Assembly: GCF_037975245.1 (NCBI RefSeq) | Contig: NC_092580.1 | Location: 4,130,501 to 4,194,500 of the forward strand | Direction of reading: 5' to 3' | Length of the DNA stretch: 64,000 nt | From: Apostichopus japonicus | Taxonomy: Eukaryota; Echinodermata; Holothuroidea; Aspidochirotida; Stichopodidae | Shown: piece after piece, positions 33,701 to 45,700 of the stretch | Numbering within the stretch: position 1 is the stretch's first letter | Layout of the letters: every line of letters begins with the position of its first letter | Position numbers and translations under genes: made by a program | The notes under the pieces: generated by a model | What the model was told of the DNA's origin: nothing | The model's input: the letters and a program-made list of their open reading frames with translations, nothing else | Database searches by the model: none

Positions 33701-36700
33701 TGCTGTTCTGACAAGGTTAGGATATATTTGTAGTACCACAGCTATTGCCCAAATAGGCCACATCATGTTGCCTTCTTTACATTCTGGGGATAAATTTTTA
33801 CCCCCCAAAAAAAACAGGTAAAAGTATTTCCTGTCATTTCCATTTTTCTCTGTGTCAAAAGGAGCAAATGAATTGATTTCTGCTAACTGCTATTCATCCA
33901 AAGTTCTCAGGTTCAGATATAGCAAGTAGTTCAATAATTTCCAATTACTATTGTAGCTCAGTGCATAATACAATCTGTGGTTAAACACTTTCCATTTTTC
34001 ACTCATCTTTTTTATCCTAAAGAATATGAACATGCTCTCCACCTGGAAGTTTTGGGATTCTTTTTGAATTCCAAAACTTCCAGGTGTTTTTTTTTTTAAA
34101 CTTTCCTGCATCCTTAGGGTTAAGTATTAGAAACAAACAAGTATTTCCAAGAAGGTGTCATAGCACAGTGGTTAGGGCTATGGACTATGGATCATGAGGT
34201 AAATCAGGTCTGGGTGTTCAAACACTGGCCAAACCATTTTCCTTTTACTCTTCTTTGGGGCAGGTAGGAAGTATAAAGGCAAAAATGAGTTTATAATCAT
34301 TAGGAACCGAAGTGGCGCAGTTGGTAGTGCCATTGGAGAACAAGTTCTTCTGTAATCGGTTCAATCCCCCTGGTGGATGGGAGTAAAAGGAGTATGCTTG
34401 AAATAGCAGCTCCTGGTGAAAGGTCCCATCCACCTCCCCTCCGGGTGAGAGCCCGCCCCCTCCCCCCACCCCTCCGGGGGCGAGAGGCTCCCTCCCCTGG
34501 GTGAGAGCCCTCCCCCACCCCTCCGGGGGCGAGAGGCTCCCTCCCCTGGGTGAGAGCCCTCCCCCTCCCCTCCGGGGTGAGAGGCTCCCTCCCCTGGGTG
34601 AGAGCCCTCCCCCTCCCCTCCTGGGCCAAAGGCACCCTCCTCCGGGTGAGTGTCCTACCTCTCCGGGTCAAAGGCCCACCCTGGACATCTGAGGGAGGTA
34701 AACTTTTATTGAAAAAAAAAGGGAAAAAAAGTGGATCTTTAAATATATGTTTCAACAAGTGAAAAAGGTGTCCCCTCTTTTGGTGCAGTGGATCCAAAAA
34801 AAATTGCCAAGTCAGAGATTGGTGGTTCAATCCCCACTGAAGGCAAGGTTGGTAAAAGGAAAAAGAAAAAAAATAAAAAGCAAAAAAAAAGAAACATAAA
34901 GAGTAACCTCCTTTCTATAAGGAGTGACAGCTCTCCTTCCTCCTTGAAAACAAGTTTTGCAATAAGGGCAAGTATAACCCTCAGAACAAATCTTAAAAAG
35001 AGGAAGGGAGAGGTGTCACTCCAGTAGAAGGGGGGTGGGGGGTTTCTAAGAGGTACATGAACTAGGACTAGTAGAGAGAATGCATTATCCCCAATTTTGA
35101 TATTGCCAAAATTGCTCACTTTCTACAATCAACAGCCTTTCTGTGCGAATCTCACCAGCAAGAATAATTTTGGTTGTTTTGGAAGGGACGGCTCTCTGCC
35201 GGCAAACAAGACGCTTCCTCGGCCAATGACACCGAGTCTGCATCGATAGTATTTCGTTTGTTTTGAAATTTTTGGGTGTGAGCTCTCTTTAAAGTTTGTT
35301 ATTTCTTTGGATAACATCCTCTCAATCTACTCCTACAACATCTACCCTTAACATAAAGCAGCTCTTTGCATTCATAGTCGTAAACTATGGGCAGCAGTTT
35401 AGATTCCAACAACATTTAGTTAAGTTTAGGTCTGTTTAGAACGATCAGTTGAGGTTCGAACCTCACATGATAATGAAAATTACCAGCTTAGAATGGTCCA
35501 GATTTTATTTTAATGTAAACATTTTTTTAATGTTTTATTTTATGTTTCCTGGTCAAGTTTGCCGTTGCATGCGGTACAATTTGTACGACGAAAGCATATC
35601 AGGCTGACTTTACTTCGAGGACTGAAGGTAATCCTCAAGCATTGGATATTAAATTAACACTCGCATAGTGAAAACACTCGCATAGTGACAATAATTTGAG
35701 CAACTGGAAATAAAAGTTTAAAGTGAGACTCTGAAGGTCTGGATAAGTCTGCCGTTAAATTTGAGACCAAAAATGCAAACAGCTGCTTAACATCTTTAAA
35801 ATTCAGTGAAATGAGCGACTTTACCTTTCTTGAACCTTTGCCCCCTCGTATTTTCATTTTAAACACTTTTAAAAATGTCGTAAATTTCCCAAAGTTCAAA
35901 TTAAGATCTCTAGGTCTGTCAACTTTGATGAAGGCACATTTAACAGAACAGTTCAGTGACAAAAGCACTTTTCATTGGGTAACTTTGTTTTTCAAGTTTT
36001 CATACTCTCCCATAACAACAAAGTTCTGGGAATGCAAGTCACTCATTTCAATGAATTTTAAAACTAAAAAATATGCAATGGTGTGATGTAACCATAATAT
36101 TACTGGCAAATAATGCTACAGAAGGATTTGTAAAGTAAAGCAGCGTTGGGAACAACTTGCTGGTACTGACACCTACGAACAATTCAAACAGAATTTTAAC
36201 GAGGGTTTAATGATATGAATATCGATATTGCATTTTTTCCCTTCTTTAGTGGGAGATATTTGCATAGTTTTGATGGATATAATTTTTGGTCGTACGGGGG
36301 GGGGGGGGGGGTTTGCCAGAAATAAGATGATAAAACCACACCAATACCATATACAAACTGGCCTTCCTGTGATGGTGTCTCGTGTAACGATTATGTGCAA
36401 GGCCATGTGTAAAGAAATGTTTTATCCCAAATTTGATTTGAATCTAACCCCTTTTTTCCAGAATTCCTCCCTCCCCCCCCCCTCCCCAAATATCACCTGT
36501 ATTAAGTCAACAATGAGAGTCGCACTTCATTTTTAGAAGTTTGATTCATTACACATGCCACCTTTTTCAAATCGTTACAAGAGACACTACCTCAGTTTGT
36601 CTTAAGTTATTACATGGAACTGCATCGCCGATCTTCATCGCTTCTATGGAACTGCATCGCCAATCTTCATCACTTCTCTTCTGCAATGGTGTGATGTAAC

Positions 36701-39700
36701 CATAATATTACTGGCAAATAATGCTACAGAAGGATTTGTAAAGTAAAGCAGCGTTGGGAACAACTTGCTGGTACTGACACCTACGAACAATTCAGAACAG
36801 AATTTTAACGAGGGTTCAATGATATGAATCTCAATATTGCATTTCCCTTCTTTAGTGGGAGATATTTCCATCAGTAAGTTTTGATGGATATAATTTTTGG
36901 TCGTACAGGGGGGGGGGGTTTGCCAGAAATAAGACGATAAAACCACACCAATACCATATACAAACTGGCCTTCCTGTGATGGTGTCTCGTGTAACGATTA
37001 TGTGCAAGGTCATGTGTAAAGAAATGTTTTATCCCAAATTTGATTTGAATCCAACCCCTTTTTTCCAGAATTCCTCCCTCCCCCCCACTCCCCAAATATC
37101 ACCTGTATTAAGTTAACAATGAGAGCTGCACTACATTTTTAGAAGTTTGGTTCATTACACATGCCACCTTTTTCAAATCGTTACAAGAGACACCACCTCA
37201 GTTTGTCTTAAGTAATTACATGGAACTGCATCGCCCATCTTCATCGCTTCTATGAAACTGTATCGCCCATCTTCATCACTTCTCTTCTCATCCACGTACG
37301 AGGTTGTATTGATGCAGCTCCCATCGGCCCATCAGCTCCCATCGGCCAGAAGGTGAAATTGACCCAAATATACAGCTGCTTCTTCCTGAAGACAAAGAAT
37401 CAACATTTCCTTTATGAGAACATATATGAAAAGAAAGTATACGTTGACAGTATTGGGCGGAGGGAGAATTAGCTGAGATTTTGTTTATAGGAATAACGTA
37501 GTTTCAAGATCATTTTTTTCTATTGGTCCTACTTAACATCAAGCTTATTCCATCGTTGAGATAAAAATATGGGGTATCTACGTACTAAGTATGTCAGTTA
37601 ATGCATGGTGAGTTATCACATCTACAAGACGAGGCATCACACGCACACACACATGTAGAATTCATCACCATCTCATAGATACCTTTTGTCCATCTGGAAG
37701 GACTAAGAAGAAATATAATTTATAGATCATTGCTTTCTTTGAAAGCTTGGACATCAGTGTGATTCTCACTGCTGAAGAAAAAGGCATGAAACAACAGAAA
37801 AAATACTGGAATCTTGAAAGGTTGACTGGAGTCTTGGTATTGGTACATTCTTTTGTTTTCAGACTATCAGTTCTATCACGTCATGATGATTGCTCACAAT
37901 TTCTTTAGTTCTCAACTTTCATTTCATTTTCATGCTTGTGCCAAATTATTTTCTTTGTTGCAACTACAGTTTAAGAGAAAAGTCTTGAAAAAGAAGGGGA
38001 AAAAAATCCATCCTTGAAGCAGACTATTTATGAAACAGGTTACCATTGACCAAAGGTTGCCATGGAAATATTAGCAGTAAACTGGACCACAGATATAAAT
38101 AAGGGTTGCCTTAAAAAAAATAGTCAACAATAATGGCTAAATTTTGAAACACTTATGCATTTGTACTGACCTGCTATATGTGTGGTTGCATTCCTTGGAG
38201 AAAGTGCCAAGTATCAAAGGAGTTGTCTTCAGCAGCAGAAGGCTTCAGCCAATCAAATTCTTTGTAAAATCTCTGAAAGATACTCAACTAAAGTGACTGT
38301 GCATTAGGTGATGAAGAAATCATAAAACAGAACTGCTTGAGTTCATTAATACCTCTTGTAGTCTGCCGAATTATTGGACTCCTATAGTCTATGACAACCT
38401 ATCCCTGAATTAACCATCCCAAAGTAAGGATGATACAGACAAATATGACGCCAACAAATAATTTATCAACCTAACCGACACAGTTTTATCCAGTTTGTAA
38501 CCAGTTTGTGCAACAGTGTTGTAGCTTCTTGAGGTAGACTCAATTCCCCAGGGGCTAGATAGCTGGGAGGTTTTCAAATTTGAGTTAAGCACAAGAGCAG
38601 GGGTATAATGTCATAATACATGACATCTCTGCAAAAATTAATTGTGACTTTGCAGAGTACTACAACACAAACGACCATTTTAAGAATTAAGATTCATTTC
38701 ATCTCATTAGCACATGTAGCCTATGCACTGACAGTTTTCCAAAACTGATTTCATTTTTACAGTGACAAATTGTCTAGTGCTAGAGTAAGCTTCGTAATAC
38801 TCTTTATGCACAAGTGAGTGTTGGTAATGTGAGAACATTCATTCAGGAGTGTCACTGCAACGATGATTAACCATTGACTAAGTCTTTTACATCATCAAAG
38901 TTGTCACCTAGTAGGGTCAGAGTTTTAGCTTAGTGTTCGGACGTTTCTAATTTGGGCCAAATATGATGCCGAGCTGTAATAAATTAAAGCTATGCAAACT
39001 TACTGGAAAAAAAAAGAAAAAATATAGCCACTTTTGTAAGTGGACTATAGAGCACTTACGATTTCACATTCGTTTCTGTCGTAGCAGGATGAGGAATTTG
39101 ATTGGTCTGACACAAATCCCTCCCAACAAGAGCATCTACCAATCAAAAGAAAGCACAAGGTTACGTGACTGTGATAATTCTTATACTTATGGTTTTGTAT
39201 CATCATCCATTTCTGTGTTAAACATTCTGCATCTTATTTTAATAGGATTATTTCTTGTAGGTTTAAGGGTGAATGCATTCATAAATTGTCTAGTGGTCAC
39301 TTTTCATAATACAATGCTAAAAGAACAACAGATTCTTAACGACAAAACAATACTACCTGTAGCAGGTTCAAAGCTGTTAATGTAAAATGAGTGAATGATT
39401 TGACAAACCTGTTTATTATTCAGTGAACTTTGAAACTGACTTTTGAAACCACAGACTTTCCTGTTCATTCTTTTTCGTCTTAATCTAATATCAACTGCAT
39501 ACCAAGCCAATGGCAATGCAGATGGTTATTAACTACAGCAATGTTTACCATGCAAACAGTCTTGTAATCAGAATACATTGTTAGTTCTATTCCATCTAGT
39601 GTCTTTCATACTTCAACAAAGTATGTGACTGTTCATACAACATCAATGCTCAGCCTAGATCAACTTAGCTACAACATTGATCTATGCATTTAACCAATCA

Positions 39701-42700
39701 CAATGATCATATTCATGAAACCAATCACAATGATCTTATTCACAAAATGAATCACGGCCATATTCATGAAGCCAATCACGATCCATTCATGACTCGATTC
39801 ACAATGATCCATTCACAAAATGAATACATGATGATCTTATTCAGAAGATGAATCACAATGATCTAATTCATGAAACTAATCACAATGGTCAATCACTATC
39901 ATATTCATTAAACCAATCACAATGATCCATTCACGAAACCAATGATGCATTCACAGAACCAATCGCCATGATCTAATTCACAAACGAACCACAATAATCT
40001 ACATCATGAAACTAATCATAATTCATGAAAGGAATCATGATCATATTCATGAAGCCAATCACTACAATCTATTCATTAATCCAATCAGAATGATCCATTC
40101 ACAAAACCAATCAAAATGATTCATGCATGAATGCAATCACTGCGATCTATTCACGAAACCAATCAGAATGATCTTATTCACGGAACCAATCCCATTGATG
40201 TATTTGTGAAACAATCACAATGATCCATTCACGAAGGGAATCACTTCGATCTATTCACGAAACCGATCAGAATGATCTTATTCACGGAACCAATCACAAT
40301 GATGTATTCACGAAACCAATCAGAATGATCTTATTCATGAAACCAATCAATGATGTATTCGTGAAACCAATCAGAATGATCTTATTCATGAAACCAATCA
40401 ATGATTTATTCACGAAACCAATCAGAATGATCTAATTCATGAAACCAATCACAATGGTGTATTCGTGAAACAATCACAATGATCCATTCACGAAGTAAAT
40501 CACTACGATTTATTCACGAAACCAATCAGAATGATCTAATTCATGGAACCAATCACAATGATGTATTCCTGAAACAAATCACAATGATCCATTCACGAAG
40601 GGAATCACTACGATCTATTCACTTAACCAATCAGAATGATCTTATTCACGGAACCAATCACAATGATGTATTCCTGAAACAAATCACAATGATCCATTCA
40701 CGAAGTCAATACTTCCATCTATTCACGAAACCAATCAGAATGATCTTATCCACAGAACCAATCACATTGATGTATTCGTGAAACAATCACAATGATCCAT
40801 TCACAAAGAGAATCACTACGATCTATTCACGAAACCAATCAGAATGATCTAATTCATGGAACCAATCACAATGATGTATTCGTGAAACAAATCACAATGA
40901 TCCATTCACGAAGGGAATCACTACGATCTATTCACTTAACCAATCAGAATGATCTTATTCATGGAACCAATCACAATGATGTTTTTGTGAAACAATCACA
41001 ATGATCCATTCATGAAGCGAATCACTACGATCTATTCACTTAACCAATCAGACTGATCTTATTCACCGAACCAATCACAATGATGTATTCGTGAAACAAA
41101 TCACAATGATCCATTCACGAAGGGAATCACTCCGATGTATTCACGTAACCAATCAGAATGATCTTATTCACGGAACCAATCACAATGATGTATTCGTGAA
41201 ACAAATCACAATGATCCATTCACGAAGGGAATCACTCCGATGTATTCACGAAACCAATCAGAATGATCTTATTCACGAAACCAATCACAATGATGTATTC
41301 GTGAAACAATCACAATGATCCATTCACGAAGGGAATCACTACGATCTATTCACAAAACCAATCAGAATGATCTTATTCATGGAACCAATTACAATGATGT
41401 ATTCCTGAAACAAATCACAATGATCCATTCACGAAGGGAATCACTACGATCTATTCACAAAACCAATCAGAATGATCTTATTCACGGAACCAATCACAAT
41501 GATGTATTCGTGAAACAAATCACAATGATCCATTCACGAAGGGAATCACTCCGATGTATTCACGAAACCAATCAGAATGATCTTATTCATGAAACCAATT
41601 ACAATGATGTATTCCTGAAACAAATCACAATGATCCATTCACGAAGGGAATCACTCCGATGTATTCACGAAACCAATCAGAATGATCTTATTCACGAAAC
41701 CAATCACAATGATGTATTCCTGAAACAAATCACAATGATCCATTCACGAAGTGAATCGCTACGATCTATTCACAAAACCAATCACAATGATCTTTTCATG
41801 AAACAAATCACAATGATGTATTCATGAAACAAATCACAATGATCCATTCACGAAGGGAATCACTCCGATGTATTCACGAAACCAATCAGAATGATCTTAT
41901 TCACGGAACCAATCACAATGATGTATTCACGAAACCAATCAGAATGATCTTATTCATGAAACCAATCAATGATGTATTCGTGAAACCAATCAGAATGATC
42001 TTATTCATGAAACCAATCAATGATTTATTCACGAAACCAATCAGAATGATCTAATTCATGAAACCAATCACAATGGTGTATTCGTGAAACAATCACAATG
42101 ATCCATTCACGAAGTAAATCACTACGATTTATTCACGAAACCAATCAGAATGATCTAATTCATGGAACCAATCACAATGATGTATTCCTGAAACAAATCA
42201 CAATGATCCATTCACGAAGGGAATCACTACGATCTATTCACTTAACCAATCAGAATGATCTTATTCACGGAACCAATCACAATGATGTATTCCTGAAACA
42301 AATCACAATGATCCATTCACGAAGTCAATACTTCCATCTATTCACGAAACCAATCAGAATGATCTTATCCACAGAACCAATCACATTGATGTATTCGTGA
42401 AACAATCACAATGATCCATTCACAAAGAGAATCACTACGATCTATTCACGAAACCAATCAGAATGATCTAATTCATGGAACCAATCACAATGATGTATTC
42501 GTGAAACAAATCACAATGATCCATTCACGAAGGGAATCACTACGATCTATTCACTTAACCAATCAGAATGATCTTATTCATGGAACCAATCACAATGATG
42601 TTTTTGTGAAACAATCACAATGATCCATTCATGAAGCGAATCACTACGATCTATTCACTTAACCAATCAGACTGATCTTATTCACCGAACCAATCACAAT

Positions 42701-45700
42701 GATGTATTCGTGAAACAAATCACAATGATCCATTCACGAAGGGAATCACTCCGATGTATTCACGTAACCAATCAGAATGATCTTATTCACGGAACCAATC
42801 ACAATGATGTATTCGTGAAACAAATCACAATGATCCATTCACGAAGGGAATCACTCCGATGTATTCACGAAACCAATCAGAATGATCTTATTCACGAAAC
42901 CAATCACAATGATGTATTCGTGAAACAAATCACAATGATCCATTCACGAAGGGAATCACTCCGATGTATTCACGAAACCAATCAGAATGATCTTATTCAT
43001 GAAACCAATCACAATGATGTATTCGTGAAACAATCACAATGATCCATTCACGAAGGGAATCACTACGATCTATTCACAAAACCAATCAGAATGATCTTAT
43101 TCATGGAACCAATTACAATGATGTATTCCTGAAACAAATCACAATGATCCATTCACGAAGGGAATCACTACGATCTATTCACAAAACCAATCAGAATGAT
43201 CTTATTCACGGAACCAATCACAATGATGTATTCGTGAAACAAATCACAATGATCCATTCACGAAGGGAATCACTCCGATGTATTCACGAAACCAATCAGA
43301 ATGATCTTATTCATGAAACCAATTACAATGATGTATTCCTGAAACAAATCACAATGATCCATTCACGAAGGGAATCACTCCGATGTATTCACAAAACCAA
43401 TCAGAATGATCTTATTCACGAAACCAATCACAATGATGTATTCCTGAAACAAATCACAATGATCCATTCACGAAGTGAATCGCTACGATCTATTCACAAA
43501 ACCAATCACAATGATCTTTTCATGAAACAAATCACAATGATGTATTCATGAAACAAATCACAATGATCCATTCACGAAGGGAATCACAATGATCATATTT
43601 ATGAAACCAATCAAATGATCTTATTCACGGAACCAATCACAATGATATATTCATGAAACCAATCATAATGATCCATTCACAAAACTAATCACAATGATCC
43701 ATTCATGAAACGAATCACAATAATCTTTTTATAAACCACTAACAATGATCTATTCATGAAACGAATTATCATCACATCTGATGGGATGTGTTTTAACAAA
43801 ATGCTATTGAACTTGCTAACAAACACCTACCAAAGTTTCTACAGAAAACTTTTTCTCTTTTTCTCTTTTCTCTTTTGAAAAACAACGGTAGAAACTTTAC
43901 TAGAAAGCTGCCACCATCCCTCCACCCATCCAATCCCTACCCTCCACCCTTCCCCCTATCCAATCCCTACCCACAAACCCATATACCACCATAAAATAAG
44001 GAAAGGAGTAAACCTGCAAATATGAGAGACACTTACTCAAACCCTCCTGGGAAATTTGTGCAAGTATGATCGCAGCCACCGTTATTTATTTCACACTCAT
44101 CAATATCTGTACGAATCGTAAAAGAAAAACATTTTATGCTTATTATTGCGGGCAATAGAAAAGGAGCAGAATTGGCTGAAACATGACATGAAAAGTAAAT
44201 TTTGATGGGCAGCAGAGGCAGCCTAGGGATGGGTAACCCTGGATGGGCCTTTGATTTCCTCCTTGAGGCGTAGGATCACGTTTGCATACCCCATGTCAGT
44301 CTGAACCTTACCCAAGCATGTGCAGGAATCTTCTTCTACGTAGAACCCGTGGTCGCAGCTGCAGGTGTAACTTCCGTTGAGATTCAGACAGTTGTGCATC
44401 TGGTTGCAGCAGGCATGGCCCTCTTCACATTCATCAATATCTAAATATCGTGGTAGAAACAAGAAATAATCGTGGTTTACCAGTGGCGGTGGGGGCAATT
44501 TTGACAAGACTGGGAAAGGGTTAGAACAGGGAGATTGAAGGGTTGGGTCAAAGTCTTTGTTTTAATACGAACTGTTGTTGACAGCTTTGAAGATGCTGGT
44601 TATATTTCATTTACTAAATTATAAACCAATAGTTCAGTTCTCTCCAAACTCACTTACTTAGCAATTAAGTTTACTGACCCTACCAACTATTACTCAAAAT
44701 AAGCTGGAAATTAAACTGAGAAGTAATTTCTATACAATTTCTTCCACCAAGTTGAAGGCTAACAAGTGAGTTATCGATTAATGAATTCTGCACAATTATC
44801 AGCAATTTGTCACCCAGACACAATGCATACTGAACAAAAAATTAACAAAAACCTTGGCAGGTAACTCCATCCCCCAGAAGGTTGTATCCAACTTCACAAT
44901 CACATCTTCGACTGGAAGAGAAATAATGAAGAAATGCAAAGTTTAACAGTTCCAGGATTTGTAAATTAAATAAAGCTCAAGAAGCATTGTAAGGAAATAC
45001 CTCACATGACACACAATCATGTCACTATACCTCTATGGATACACAACCTCAAGAACATTGTGCCACGACACTGATACTATAACCTCACGGACAAGCAACT
45101 CCCAGGAGGCATAATGCCATGTGGCTGGAACTGAGGAGATATACCTTAAGGGACAGAATGTACAAACCTCAAGGGGGCACCCTGCCATGTTACTGGAACA
45201 GTGGGTATCCAACCATGCATATTTGAACAGGTTTAACTCCCCACTTTTGCCAATGTTCTGACAGAAAGTGGAACCCATGACTTCTTGACAACGTAGAGTC
45301 TCTCTTGACCTACCTTCCTTTGTCGTTGATGCAGATCTGATCGCATTCACCGTTGTTCACCACACATTCGTTGATATCTGAACAGGAGGTGCCGTCGGCT
45401 GTCAGAAAGTAGCCGTCTCGACAGGCGCAGAGAAAGGATCCTTCCGTGTTCTGGCACAGATCCCGATGATCACATGGCCTGTCTCGGCATTCATTAACAT
45501 CTTGAAGGTACAAAAACAGAAGAAAATGATTCTACCAGACCTCTTAATCTATCGAGCCTTTACCTTCCCTGGGAAATATTAACTCTCAATAACGAGCGAA
45601 GTTGTCGATGGAGGTCATGTTATGTTACCAATATTTCACACATGTCCTCGATAGTATCTATTAACGACTGTATATAGGAAAGGATGTCTCTGTAAGTAAA

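Larger units (their letters stand above)
31856..39059. other. 7.2-kb intron with SINE heads, minisatellite and 608-bp duplication
   Basis: It holds three tRNA-like heads (34155-34365 and 34778-34845), a GC-rich minisatellite (34445-34640), and a two-copy 608-bp duplication (36075-37291). Between 31856 and 34130, and from 37292 to 39059, I found no exon or element. The phase rules of the flanking exons do not require one. Confidence 0.6.
39136..44036. other. 4.9-kb intron filled by a second satellite
   Basis: Most of the intron is the satellite at 39692-43768. The remaining flanks (39136-39691 and 43769-44036) show no further feature apart from a pyrimidine-rich tract at about 43850-43880 (on the plus strand). 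Confidence 0.7.

Noticed and set aside
34300-34830. Proline/arginine-rich open frames on both strands
   Set aside because: Produced by a GC-rich minisatellite; no conserved domain, splice context or start context.
40220-43551. Ten plus-strand open frames of 70-170 codons with a 35-residue period
   Set aside because: They are the 105-bp satellite unit read in one frame; they break at each 104-bp unit, lack splice signals and codon bias, and lie antisense in an intron.
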